A stretch of 64,000 nucleotides of DNA, from assembly GCF_036568125.1 (NCBI RefSeq), contig NZ_DATCTF010000015.1:1-64000 (forward strand). Reading direction: 5' to 3'. Positions 15,667-24,489 of this stretch are shown here, one piece after another; within the stretch, counting starts at the first letter, position 1, and each line of letters begins with the position of its first letter. The position numbers and the translations under genes are program-made. The stretch is from Magnetovibrio sp. (GTDB lineage Bacteria > Pseudomonadota > Alphaproteobacteria > Rhodospirillales > Magnetovibrionaceae). The notes below the pieces were generated by a model. That model was given only the letters and a program-made list of their open reading frames with translations. It was not told the origin of the DNA and ran no database searches.

Positions 15667-18609
15667 TTAGGTGGTTACGCTGTTGACGGTCATCGCCAAC
15701 GAACGCACCAATTCGTCTCGATCGGCTTTGGCAACATAATCGTTGAACCCGACCGAACGCCCCCGTTCAAAATCGCGATCCGTGGCGTGAGCGGACAAGG
15801 CGACCATGGGGATTTCGCCCCAACGCGGGTCACGACGGACCTCTTCGGCAAAGGCAAAACCATCCATTTCCGGCATTTCGATGTCACTGATGATGACGTC
15901 AAACTTCGAGCCCCGGTCACGCATCACCAAAGCTTCTGTCGCAGATTCCGCGGTGGTGACGTTGAACCCTGCAACCGATAGGATCGGTGCCAGCAGGTTG
16001 CGGAAAAACGGGCTGTCATCCACCAAAAGCGCATGCTTGCCCGCGATCAGGCCGCTGCCGTCCTCTTCGGAACCGCCGAACCAATCGGGGAACGCCTGGG
16101 TCAGATAATAGCCCGCGTCGATCACGTCGGTTGCACGACCGTCAATGACGGCGGAACCGATCAAACCGGAACGGTTGGCGGTGATTTCGACCTTGAGGCG
16201 ATCTTCGACGATGTCGACGATTTCATCGACCACCAACCCCATGGAACGCTCAGATTCCGTGAACACCAGAACGGCCTGACGACCTTCACTCATCCATTTC
16301 TGATCGGCGCTAAAGGGAATCAAGGGCATCAACTGCCCCCGATATTGAACCATGTGTTCGCCGTGAGACACTTCGACGTCGGCCATGTCGATTTCTTCCA
16401 AACGCGCAACCAGGGCCAAAGGCACCGCCTTCAGCTCATCACCGCCAGCGCGGAAGATCAGCATGGAAACCCGTTCGTCGCCGGTCGAACCGACCTGATC
16501 CTCGGCACTGGCTTCCGCTTCGGGCGACGCGCCGACTTCACCAGTCGAGGCCGCGATGCCGTTGGGATCCAAAATCATGATCACCGAGCCGTCGCCCAAG
16601 ATGGTGTTGCCCGAGTAAACCGGAATGTCGCGCAACACAGGAGACGTCGGCTTGACCACGATTTCTTCCGTATCGAATACGCGGTCGACGATGATGCCGA
16701 AGCTATAGGTGCCGACCTGGGCGACAATGATGAAGGTTTCGTCGGCAATCTCTTTACTGCCGCCCGTCGACAATTTCAGCAGATCGCCCAAATGAACCAA
16801 GGGCAGCAAGCGGTTGCGCAGGCGCAGGACCGGGCTGTGATTGATGACTTCGACCGAATATTCGGAACGCGCCGAGGCTCGCACCAGTTCAAGAACGCTG
16901 ATTTGCGGGATCGCGAACTTTTCGCCGCAGCTTTCAACGATCAGCGCTGCGACGATGGCCAAGGTCAGCGGAATTTTGATGGTGAAAGTCGAACCGCGGC
17001 CTTCTTCGGATTTCAACTCGATGGTGCCGCCAATTTTTTCAATGTTGGTGCGCACCACGTCCATGCCGACGCCGCGCCCCGAAACGCTGGTAACCTTTTC
17101 GGCGGTCGAGAAGCCGGCCTTGAAGATGTACTGCTGGATCTGTTGATCCGACATGGCGTCGAGTTCGGATTCCGTTGTCAGGCCGTTTTCGATGCACTTG
17201 ACGCGAATGCGTTCCATGTTCAGGCCTTTACCGTCATCGGCAATGTCGATGATGATATGGCCACCTTCATGATAGGCGTTGAGCGTAATGGTGCCGGTTT
17301 CCGGCTTGCCCATGGCGACGCGTTCGGCCGGAGTTTCCAAACCGTGATCGGCGGAGTTGCGCACCATGTGGGTGAGCGGATCTTTGATCAAGTCGAGAAC
17401 CTGACGGTCCAGTTCGGTTTCTGCGCCCAACATCTGCAGGTCGATCTTCTTGCCCGTTTCAATGGACAGATCGCGTACGATACGCGGCAATTTCGCCCAT
17501 GCATTGCCGATCGGTTGCATGCGGGTTTTCATCACGCCTTCCTGTAGGTCGGTGGTGATGTGGCTCAAACGCTGAATGGGAACGGTGAATTCGCTGTCTT
17601 CGCTGCCGCGGATCATCTGTAGAAGCTGGTTGCGCGTCAGAACCATCTCGGAAACCAAGGTCATCAGGTTTTCCAAAACATCGACGTTGACGCGCAACGA
17701 AGCCGTCACGCCACCGCCACCGTCGCCCTTAGCCGCAGGCGCCGCCGCTTTGGCGGGCTCCTTCTTGGCGGCAGGGGCCGCAGCTGCGGTCGTCGCAGGC
17801 ACAGACGGTGCAGCGGCGGGAACCGACGCAGCCTCGGGTGCGGCCTCTGGTTCTGCGTCAAATTCGGCTGCCAGGCGTTCCATTTCTGCGTTCGCGGCCA
17901 TTTCAGCCGCAGCGATCTCGTCTTCCGAAGCCTCACCACCACCGGTGGCTTGCTCGTATTCAGCCAACAATTCAGCTGCAACCGGGAAACCCTGGTCCGA
18001 CGTGGTCGGACCGGAACTGTCACCGCCGGTGGCTTGTTCGTATTCAGCCAGCAATTCAGCGGCGACCGGGAAACCCTGGTCCGACGTGGTTGGGCCGGAG
18101 CTGTCACCGCCGGTGGCTTGTTCGTATTCCGCCAACAGTTCCGCAGCGACTGGGAAACCTTGGTCCGACGTGGTCGGGCCGGAAGATGCGGGTGCGGGCG
18201 CAGCAGCGGGGGCCGCCTCGACACTCACGCTTTCACCATTGGCCAGCGCGTTCAATTTCGCGATCAGCTCGGCATCGTCGCCTTCCGGCTCTGCCGCCGT
18301 TTCAGCCAATTCATCAACCAAACCACGAATGGTGTCGATACACTTGAGAACCAGCGACACGCCGTCCGGAGTGACTGCCAGAGCGCCGTCGCGATACTTG
18401 TCGAGCACGTTTTCACCGGCGTGCGCAACGGATTCAAGTCGCGGCAATCCGAGGAAGCCACACGTACCCTTGACGGTGTGAACCAGGCGGAAAATGTTAC
18501 CCAAAATCGCAGCGTTTTGAGGATCTTTTTCGAACTCAACCAGCTGTAAATCAACTTCAGTCAAGCTTTCGCTTGTCTCGGTAATAAATTCGCTCAAAAG
18601 ATCGTCCAT
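15667..18609 (-). CDS. cheA: Hybrid chemotaxis histidine kinase CheA with two CheW-like domains and a receiver
   Basis: This 980-residue kinase is longer than a standard CheA. In order: an HPt domain (1-105) with the phosphorylated His44 in LVHTVKG; a linker with three copies of a 28-residue repeat (142-225) and an Ala/Pro-rich stretch; a dimerisation helix (about 305-360); the ATPase domain (about 365-550) with N418 in MVRNSADHG, DDGKG at 458-462 and GRGVGMD at 511-517; a CheW-like domain (about 552-690); a second CheW-like domain (about 712-845); and a receiver (858-980) with acceptor Asp909 and Lys961. No separate cheW lies in the cluster, so the two built-in CheW domains may do the coupling. 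The usual P2 (CheY-binding) domain is replaced by the repeat linker. Confidence 0.93.
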   Translation of the reverse strand: MDDLLSEFITETSESLTEVDLQLVEFEKDPQNAAILGNIFRLVHTVKGTCGFLGLPRLESVAHAGENVLDKYRDGALAVTPDGVSLVLKCIDTIRGLVDELAETAAEPEGDDAELIAKLNALANGESVSVEAAPAAAPAPASSGPTTSDQGFPVAAELLAEYEQATGGDSSGPTTSDQGFPVAAELLAEYEQATGGDSSGPTTSDQGFPVAAELLAEYEQATGGGEASEDEIAAAEMAANAEMERLAAEFDAEPEAAPEAASVPAAAPSVPATTAAAAPAAKKEPAKAAAPAAKGDGGGGVTASLRVNVDVLENLMTLVSEMVLTRNQLLQMIRGSEDSEFTVPIQRLSHITTDLQEGVMKTRMQPIGNAWAKLPRIVRDLSIETGKKIDLQMLGAETELDRQVLDLIKDPLTHMVRNSADHGLETPAERVAMGKPETGTITLNAYHEGGHIIIDIADDGKGLNMERIRVKCIENGLTTESELDAMSDQQIQQYIFKAGFSTAEKVTSVSGRGVGMDVVRTNIEKIGGTIELKSEEGRGSTFTIKIPLTLAIVAALIVESCGEKFAIPQISVLELVRASARSEYSVEVINHSPVLRLRNRLLPLVHLGDLLKLSTGGSKEIADETFIIVAQVGTYSFGIIVDRVFDTEEIVVKPTSPVLRDIPVYSGNTILGDGSVIMILDPNGIAASTGEVGASPEAEASAEDQVGSTGDERVSMLIFRAGGDELKAVPLALVARLEEIDMADVEVSHGEHMVQYRGQLMPLIPFSADQKWMSEGRQAVLVFTESERSMGLVVDEIVDIVEDRLKVEITANRSGLIGSAVIDGRATDVIDAGYYLTQAFPDWFGGSEEDGSGLIAGKHALLVDDSPFFRNLLAPILSVAGFNVTTAESATEALVMRDRGSKFDVIISDIEMPEMDGFAFAEEVRRDPRWGEIPMVALSAHATDRDFERGRSVGFNDYVAKADRDELVRSLAMTVNSVTT
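17935..18186 (-). repeat. Three 84-base in-frame repeats in the cheA linker
   Basis: Three adjacent 84-base units encode residues 142-169, 170-197 and 198-225 of CheA. Each 28-residue unit begins SSGPTTSDQGFPVAAELLAE and ends with YEQATGG plus D, D or G. The DNA copies differ from each other at about eight to eleven positions per pair, and apart from the last codon of the third unit every difference I compared is synonymous. Confidence 0.95.
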
Positions 18610-18786
18610 GTGCGGATCCCTAACTGCAAAAGCATGCGCAATAACCCCTGCGCGTCGAGAAGGTCGTGACCTTACTAGATTGACCTGCTCATTCCCATTT
18701 TCAAGATATTAACGCCCCAACAGCCTTGGGCCAATTTTTTTCTAGCAATTTCATACGATAAAAGTAAAAAACTCGAAAAACAGGCT

Positions 18787-19413
18787 TCATAAAAGCGCTG
18801 CGAGGCGAATTTCGTCGGGCACATCGGCTAATATTTCCATTTCCGCATCCAAGCTCTGCGCCAAGATCACGGTAAAATGTCCATGAACCGTGCGCGCGGT
18901 GAGCAAGTCCGGTGCCACATCCACGCTCAGGGCCGTTTTCAGTTCGGGACGCAGCACCGCACCGGTCCCTTGTGCGAACACCGCAAAGCCCAGGCGCCCG
19001 CCGATTTCGCTGACGTCAATGCGCAAATCGCCTCCACGTGGCAATGCTTCCGCGCCGATCAAGCACAACCCCAACAACAACTTGCCCGACATCAAGCCAA
19101 TTCGGGCGTTTTCCGCCGTCCAATTGACGGCTATGCGGCCGCCTTGGAGGTAATCCACAAGCAGCTTTTTCAAGTCATCGGTGGTGATGGTGTCGCTTTC
19201 TCCGCCGCCAAGACCGAAGGCGACGCGAAAAAACGCTAAGCGACTGGCGCACTGGGCAGCACTCATGGCGATCACATCGAGCGCCGCGCCATCGGCCATT
19301 TGCTTATCCTCACTCAGCAATTCCGCACCGGTGCTGAGCGCGCTGACGCCACCGGCCAAGTCATGGCAAACCCGCGAGACCAACAACTGCGCCACCTTAT
19401 GATCGATATTCAT
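18787..19413 (-). CDS. chpT: Histidine phosphotransferase ChpT
   Basis: This 208-residue protein matches ChpT, which passes phosphate from the hybrid kinase CckA to CtrA and CpdR. The N-terminal helical hairpin carries the phosphorylated His in SRVCHDLAGGVSAL (His at residue 17). A C-terminal Bergerat-like domain (about 85-205) lacks the catalytic ATP-binding boxes of true kinases, as expected for the family. It lies 177 bases upstream of cheA on the same strand. The formate dehydrogenase genes are divergent from it. Co-location with cheA and ctrA suggests the CtrA relay is wired to motility here. Confidence 0.9.
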   Translation of the reverse strand: MNIDHKVAQLLVSRVCHDLAGGVSALSTGAELLSEDKQMADGAALDVIAMSAAQCASRLAFFRVAFGLGGGESDTITTDDLKKLLVDYLQGGRIAVNWTAENARIGLMSGKLLLGLCLIGAEALPRGGDLRIDVSEIGGRLGFAVFAQGTGAVLRPELKTALSVDVAPDLLTARTVHGHFTVILAQSLDAEMEILADVPDEIRLAALL

Positions 19414-19490
19414 GTTTTTTTGCCCTGTCCGCTCCTATATTTCCTATTATTGACTTGGACTTACCGAGGCCGCAAGGGATCGCTGGCGAC

Positions 19491-21056
19491 ATGGGGACAA
19501 AACGCCAAAACCGGACTGCCCGGCCTTTTCCCAAAGGGCGGCAGGCGACAGACGCCGAAATCGCGACGGTGTGCGCTCTGCTGGGCGAGGTCGAGCGCGG
19601 CCGCGATTTGCTGATCGAACACCTCCACACCCTCAACGACCATTTCGGACATCTCAGCGCTGGACACATCGCCGCGCTGGCGCATGTGCTGGGTCTGGCC
19701 CAAATCGATGTCTATGAAACGGCGACCTTTTACGCCCATTTCAACGTCGCCAACGAACGCATTGCCCCTGTGACATTGCGCATCTGCGACGGCCCCGCTT
19801 GCCGCATGGCCGGGGCCAAAGCGCTGCTCACGGACGCGTTGGCGGCTTTCGGCGACCAGGTCCGAGTTTGCGCCGCGCCGTGCCAAGGGGCGTGCGACAC
19901 CCCACCGTCGGCCATGCTGGGCAAGTCCCGCATTGCCAACGCAACGCTGGAAAAACTCACGACGCCGGACACCGCCCCCCTGCCCGCCATCGGTGACGTT
20001 CAAGTTCAAACGCCTTCCGACATCCGCGAAGAATTGCACAAGGCCGGACTGCGCGGCATGGGCGGTGCGGGTTTCCCGGTGGTGCGTAAATGGGCGTTTT
20101 TCGACGATGCACCCAAGCCGCGCGTCCTGGTGGTCAATGCCGACGAAGGCGAGCCGGGCACATTCAAAGACCGCTTCTTATTGGAAACGGAGCCCGAAAA
20201 GGTTTTACGCGGCATGATGATCGCAGCCCAGGCCCTGGACGTTGACGACGTGTTCTTTTACCTGCGCGACGAATATCTGCATATCCACGCCGCGCTTGGC
20301 GAAGCTTTCAAACATATCAAGCTCGAAGGCGTCACCTTGCACCTGCGGCGTGGCGCGGGCGCATACATCTGCGGCGAGGAAACCGCGTTGCTCGACAGCT
20401 TGGAAGGCAAGCGCGGCCAGCCCCGCAACCGCCCACCTTACCCCGCCCAACACGGATACAAAGGCCGCCCGACCATCACCCACAATGTCGAGACCCTCTA
20501 TTGGATCGCCGACATCGCGGCGCGTGGCGCGGATGCGTACATGGATGAGGGCCATCCACGATTTTATTCGGTGTCGGGACGGATCAAAAATCCCGGCGTC
20601 TATCGCACCGCAACCACCACCACGGTCGCGGACCTGATCGACATGGCGGGCGGCATGATGGACGGCCATCGCTTCACCGCATTCCTGCCCGGAGGTGCAT
20701 CCGGCGGCGTTTTCCCAGCCCGCTTTCAAGACAAAGCCATGGACTTCGGTGTGTTCGAACCGCTGGGCGGTTTCGTCGGGTCCGGCGCGTTGACGGTGCT
20801 GTCCGATCACGACGACGTGTGGGATATGGCCCGCACATTGACGACGTTCTTCATGGAAGAAAGCTGCGGCAAGTGCACGCCGTGTCGGGTCGGCACGGAA
20901 AAGATGCTCGGCCTGATCGACACCCCTCATCAACAAGCTGACCTGATCCGCGATCTGTCGGCGACGATGCGCGAGGCGTCCATCTGCGGTCTCGGCCAAG
21001 CTGCTCCCAATCCGGTGCTCACCCTGCTCGATCATTTCGGGGAGGACGATGCATGA
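19491..21056 (+). CDS. NAD-linked formate dehydrogenase beta subunit (NuoE-NuoF fusion)
   Basis: This 521-residue protein joins a NuoE-like thioredoxin-fold domain (about 1-150) to a NuoF-like domain (about 170-520). The first holds a [2Fe-2S] site (CDGPACRMAGA and CAAPCQGAC). The second has a GLRGMGGAGFPVVRKW FMN/NADH-binding motif, NADEGEPGTFKDR, GAGAYICGEETALL and the [4Fe-4S] motif ESCGKCTPCRVGTEK. It passes electrons between the catalytic subunit and NAD+. In many bacteria these are two genes (fdsG, fdsB). The ATG at 19491 follows AAGGGA; a TTG at 19455 is less likely. The stop overlaps the start of the alpha subunit by four bases. Confidence 0.9.
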   Translation: MGTKRQNRTARPFPKGRQATDAEIATVCALLGEVERGRDLLIEHLHTLNDHFGHLSAGHIAALAHVLGLAQIDVYETATFYAHFNVANERIAPVTLRICDGPACRMAGAKALLTDALAAFGDQVRVCAAPCQGACDTPPSAMLGKSRIANATLEKLTTPDTAPLPAIGDVQVQTPSDIREELHKAGLRGMGGAGFPVVRKWAFFDDAPKPRVLVVNADEGEPGTFKDRFLLETEPEKVLRGMMIAAQALDVDDVFFYLRDEYLHIHAALGEAFKHIKLEGVTLHLRRGAGAYICGEETALLDSLEGKRGQPRNRPPYPAQHGYKGRPTITHNVETLYWIADIAARGADAYMDEGHPRFYSVSGRIKNPGVYRTATTTTVADLIDMAGGMMDGHRFTAFLPGGASGGVFPARFQDKAMDFGVFEPLGGFVGSGALTVLSDHDDVWDMARTLTTFFMEESCGKCTPCRVGTEKMLGLIDTPHQQADLIRDLSATMREASICGLGQAAPNPVLTLLDHFGEDDA

Positions 21057-23788
21057 GCGACACCATCACATTCATCCTCGACGGCCAAGAAGTCGAAGCC
21101 CGGCCCGGTGAAACGGTGCGTAAATGCGCGCGGCGTTTGGGCATCGAAATTCCTGGTATCTGTTCGGGCATCAATGCCCACTACAGCGCGGACGGCAGTT
21201 GTCGCCTGTGTATGGTCGAGGTCGAAGGCGAACGCACACTCGCGGCCAGTTGCAAGCGCGTGGTGACGCCGGGCCTCAACGTAAAGACGGCATCGGATCG
21301 TGTCACCCGAACCCAACGCACCGTGATGGAGTTGCTGCTCACTGATCGACCGATTCTCACGGAAAGCCCCTATCACCCGGCCAATCGCTTTCGCGTCTTG
21401 AGCCAAGGCATGGAGGTCGAAAGCAGTCGCTTCGCACCTCACGGCACCCCGCCCCCTGTGGATGCTTCGCACCCCGCCATCGACGTCGACATGTCGAAAT
21501 GCATTCTTTGCACCAACTGTGTGCGGGCGTGTAACGAGGTGCAAAACAACGCCGTGATCGGCATTTCCGGGCGCGGCAAAGACTCGCGCATCGTGTTCGA
21601 TCAAGGTGATGCGTTGGGCTTCAGCACATGTGTGGCGTGCGGCGAATGCGTGCAATCGTGCCCGACCGGCGCGCTGATGCCCAAAGCCCTGCCCACCCCG
21701 CTGGCCGATACACACAAGGTGGACTCGCTGTGTCCCTATTGCGGGGTCGGCTGCCAAATTACCTATCACGTCGCCGACGACAAAATTCTCTACACCCAAG
21801 GCCGTGACGGTCCCGGAAACTTGAGCAAATTGTGCGTCAAGGGCCGCTTCGGGTTCGACTACGCCCGCCATCCCGACCGTTTGACCAAGCCGCTGATCCG
21901 CATCGACGGCGTGGCGAAGGATCCCGAAATCCTGAACAGCGGCGACCCCATGAGCCAATTTCGCGAAGCGTCTTGGGACGAGGCTCTGGACCGCGCGGCG
22001 GCGTGCTTGGAACTCGCCTACGAACAGTTCGGCGCGGACGCCATCGCCGGGTTCGGTTCGGCCAAGGGCTCCAACGAAGAAGCCTATCTGTTTCAAAAAT
22101 TGATCCGCACCGCATTTCACACCAACAACGTCGATCACTGCACCCGGCTGTGTCACGCCTCGTCCGTGGCGGCGTTGATGGAAGGCATCGGCTCCGGCGC
22201 GGTCACCGCCCCGTTCACCGACGCCGAAAAAGCCGACGTGATTTTGGTCATCGGCGCACGTCCGTCGCAGAACCATCCGGTGGCTTCGACCTTCATCAAA
22301 TCCGCGAAACGCAACGGCGCGAAACTGATCGTCATGGACCCGCGTGGTCAGGCCTTGAGCCGCCATGCCGACCATATGATCCAATTCACCCCCGGTGCGG
22401 ACGTGGCGTTGCTCAACGCCATGCTCAACGTCATCGTCAGCGAGGATCTGGTCGATCACGCCTACATCGAAAACCGGGTCGAAGGTTATGATGCCTTCGT
22501 CCAGCACATCCGCGATTACCCGCCGGAAAAGATGGCGGCGCTGTGCGGCATTGACGCCGACACAATTCGCGCCGTCGCGCGTCTCTATGCGACCGGCGGG
22601 CGGGCCATGATTTTCTGGGGCATGGGCGTTTCGCAACACACCCATGGCACCGACAATGCACGATGCCTGATCGCGCTGGCATTGCTCACCGGCAATGTCG
22701 GTCAGCCCGGCACCGGGCTGCATCCGCTACGCGGTCAGAACAATGTGCAAGGCGCTTCGGATGCCGGTTTGATCCCGATGGTGTTGCCCGATTACACCCC
22801 CGTCGGCAACGCCGTCGGCCGGGCGCGGTTCGAAACCGCATGGAACTGCGAGTTGCCCGCCACCCCCGGACTAACGGTGGTGGAGATCATGCATGCGGCC
22901 TTGGCCCGTGACGTCCGCGCCATGTACATCTGCGGTGAAAACCCGGCGATGTCGGACCCGGATTTGAACAAGGCACGCCGAGCCTTGGCGAGCCTGGATT
23001 ATCTGGTGGTGCAGGACATCTTCCTGACCGAAACGGCGGCCTTCGCCGACGTAATTTTGCCCGCCACCAGCTTTTATGAAAAGACCGGCACTTTCACCAA
23101 TTCCAACCGTCAGGTGCAACTGGGGCGCAATGTTGTGGAACCACCTGGTGACGCCCGCGAAGATTTGTGGATCATCCAAAGCATCGCCAAGCGCTTGGGC
23201 CTGGATTGGCATTATGAGAACGCCGCCCACGTGTTCGAGGAAATGCGTACCGTGATGCCCTCGCACGCAGGTATTTCGCACCTGCGTCTCAAACGCGAAG
23301 GCGCGGTGACGTATCCCTGCCCATCGGAAGAGCTTCCCGGTCAAGAAGTTCTGTTCGCAGACGGCTTCCCTTTGCCATCGGGCAAGGGGCGTCTGGTGCC
23401 CGCGCATTATAGTCCGCCCGACGAAGAGCCCGACGCAGCCTATCCGTTCGTGCTGACCACCGGGCGAATGCTGGAACATTGGCACACCGGCGCCATGACC
23501 CGGCGCGCGTCGGTGCTCGATGCGCTGGAGCCTTCCCCGGTGATCAGCATGCATCCCGGCGACCTGCAACGCTTGGATCTTGAACCCGGCGCACATGTGA
23601 GGTTAAGCAGCCGCCGCGGCACCCTCAGCGCTGCCACCCGTTCCGACCGCGACGTGCCCCCCGGCGTGGTGTTTTTGTCATTTGCATTTCACGAGGCCGC
23701 CGCCAACTTGTTGACCAATCCGGCGCTCGATCCGTTCGGCAAGATCGCGGAATTGAAATACTGCGCAGTCAAGGTGGAGAAGGCTTAA
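21053..23788 (+). CDS. NAD-linked formate dehydrogenase alpha (catalytic) subunit
   Basis: This 911-residue molybdopterin enzyme oxidises formate to CO2, or runs in reverse. The N-terminus has a NuoG-like [2Fe-2S] domain (Cys37, 50, 53, 67). A His-containing cluster region and two ferredoxin-type [4Fe-4S] motifs follow (CILCTNCVRAC, CVACGECVQSC). Then comes the catalytic domain, opening with CPYCGVGC for another [4Fe-4S]. The metal ligand is Cys367 in TRLCHASS, not selenocysteine. The C-terminal molybdopterin-dinucleotide-binding domain (about 790-910) includes TGRMLEHWHTG. Length matches FdsA-type subunits. No fdhD or fdsD follows. Whether Mo or W is bound cannot be read from sequence. Confidence 0.92.
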   Translation: MSDTITFILDGQEVEARPGETVRKCARRLGIEIPGICSGINAHYSADGSCRLCMVEVEGERTLAASCKRVVTPGLNVKTASDRVTRTQRTVMELLLTDRPILTESPYHPANRFRVLSQGMEVESSRFAPHGTPPPVDASHPAIDVDMSKCILCTNCVRACNEVQNNAVIGISGRGKDSRIVFDQGDALGFSTCVACGECVQSCPTGALMPKALPTPLADTHKVDSLCPYCGVGCQITYHVADDKILYTQGRDGPGNLSKLCVKGRFGFDYARHPDRLTKPLIRIDGVAKDPEILNSGDPMSQFREASWDEALDRAAACLELAYEQFGADAIAGFGSAKGSNEEAYLFQKLIRTAFHTNNVDHCTRLCHASSVAALMEGIGSGAVTAPFTDAEKADVILVIGARPSQNHPVASTFIKSAKRNGAKLIVMDPRGQALSRHADHMIQFTPGADVALLNAMLNVIVSEDLVDHAYIENRVEGYDAFVQHIRDYPPEKMAALCGIDADTIRAVARLYATGGRAMIFWGMGVSQHTHGTDNARCLIALALLTGNVGQPGTGLHPLRGQNNVQGASDAGLIPMVLPDYTPVGNAVGRARFETAWNCELPATPGLTVVEIMHAALARDVRAMYICGENPAMSDPDLNKARRALASLDYLVVQDIFLTETAAFADVILPATSFYEKTGTFTNSNRQVQLGRNVVEPPGDAREDLWIIQSIAKRLGLDWHYENAAHVFEEMRTVMPSHAGISHLRLKREGAVTYPCPSEELPGQEVLFADGFPLPSGKGRLVPAHYSPPDEEPDAAYPFVLTTGRMLEHWHTGAMTRRASVLDALEPSPVISMHPGDLQRLDLEPGAHVRLSSRRGTLSAATRSDRDVPPGVVFLSFAFHEAAANLLTNPALDPFGKIAELKYCAVKVEKA

Positions 23789-24180
23789 GCGTCGCCGCTA
23801 GGGTCTTTGAGCAATTTGGCAAACTCAGACGCCTCAAGCGCGACGCTTTGCGCGGCTTTATCTTCCATCTCTTGATAACGCCGCACCACGTCATGCCCCA
23901 AGGCCGAGACCTCAGCGCCGCCGCCGCCCTTGCCGCCGGTGCTGGTCACCACCAAGTCGGACGTAAAGCTGCGGTTCATGCTGTCGACCAACAGCCACGC
24001 ACGGCGATAGCTCATACCCATTTCCCGCGCCGCGCCGGAAATCGAACGATGCCGGTCAATGGCGAGCAACAGATCGACCTTACCCGGCCCCAGCGCCGTC
24101 GCCGCGCCGATCAGAATGCGCACGCGTGGATTGTTGGATTTCATGTTTGTCGCTGTTCGCTTCGGGTCGCTCTTCGCCAT
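23785..24180 (-). CDS. ModE-like winged-helix regulator without molbindin domain
   Basis: This 131-residue protein matches the N-terminal DNA-binding domain of ModE (about residues 20-105): KVDLLLAIDRHRSISGAAREMGMSYRRAWLLVD is the LysR-like winged helix. The two MOP (molybdate-binding) domains of full ModE are missing, so it probably does not sense oxyanion in the classical way. It follows the 93-residue gene by 15 bases and overlaps the end of the formate dehydrogenase gene tail-to-tail by four bases. It is likely the last gene of the aor operon and could regulate either Mo/W enzyme set. The start may instead be the internal ATG at 24144. Confidence 0.8.
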   Translation of the reverse strand: MAKSDPKRTATNMKSNNPRVRILIGAATALGPGKVDLLLAIDRHRSISGAAREMGMSYRRAWLLVDSMNRSFTSDLVVTSTGGKGGGGAEVSALGHDVVRRYQEMEDKAAQSVALEASEFAKLLKDPSGDA

Positions 24181-24195
24181 CCCCGAACTATAGCC

Positions 24196-24477
24196 TCAAC
24201 CGCCGCCGCGGTGAAAGTATCTCTCAAACCGCGTCACGGCGGCTTCGGCGGCATCATCGTCATAGCCGCTCAGTTCCAGCGTCACGTGGGCGCGGGGAAT
24301 GCGAAATCCGCCCAGGGCAAAGTTGGCTTGTTCTTCGAACGTGATGGTGAAGCGTCGCCCGTCTTGGTCAAGAACTGCGCATTTGCCGTCCCAAGTGAAG
24401 GCATCGTTGTCCAAGGCGCGCGGCAAGGTGTCCAAAAACATCTTTTGCGTCAACGCCATGTCCTTGGTCAGCTTCAT
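24196..24477 (-). CDS. Unknown 93-residue protein of the aor operon
   Basis: I do not recognise a family for this small soluble protein. It has a predicted beta-rich middle (KCAVLDQDGRRFTITFEEQ) flanked by helices, and a C-terminus ending FHRGGG. The GGG ending resembles ubiquitin-like sulfur carriers, but the fold pattern does not obviously match. It lies 12 bases after the MoaD-like gene and 15 before the ModE-like gene, all on one strand. Position suggests a role in tungsten/molybdenum cofactor handling or AOR maturation; that is inference only. Confidence 0.75.
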   Translation of the reverse strand: MKLTKDMALTQKMFLDTLPRALDNDAFTWDGKCAVLDQDGRRFTITFEEQANFALGGFRIPRAHVTLELSGYDDDAAEAAVTRFERYFHRGGG

Positions 24478-24489
24478 ACCCTCACCAAC

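Noticed and set aside
17935-18186. CRISPR-like repeat
   Set aside because: The units are contiguous, in frame, and have no spacers.
22139-22153. Selenocysteine in the formate dehydrogenase
   Set aside because: The metal-ligand codon is TGT (Cys), with no in-frame TGA in the gene.
21032-22723. Open frame of 563 codons opposite the formate dehydrogenase alpha gene
   Set aside because: Shadow of a gene with conserved Fe-S and pterin motifs on the other strand.
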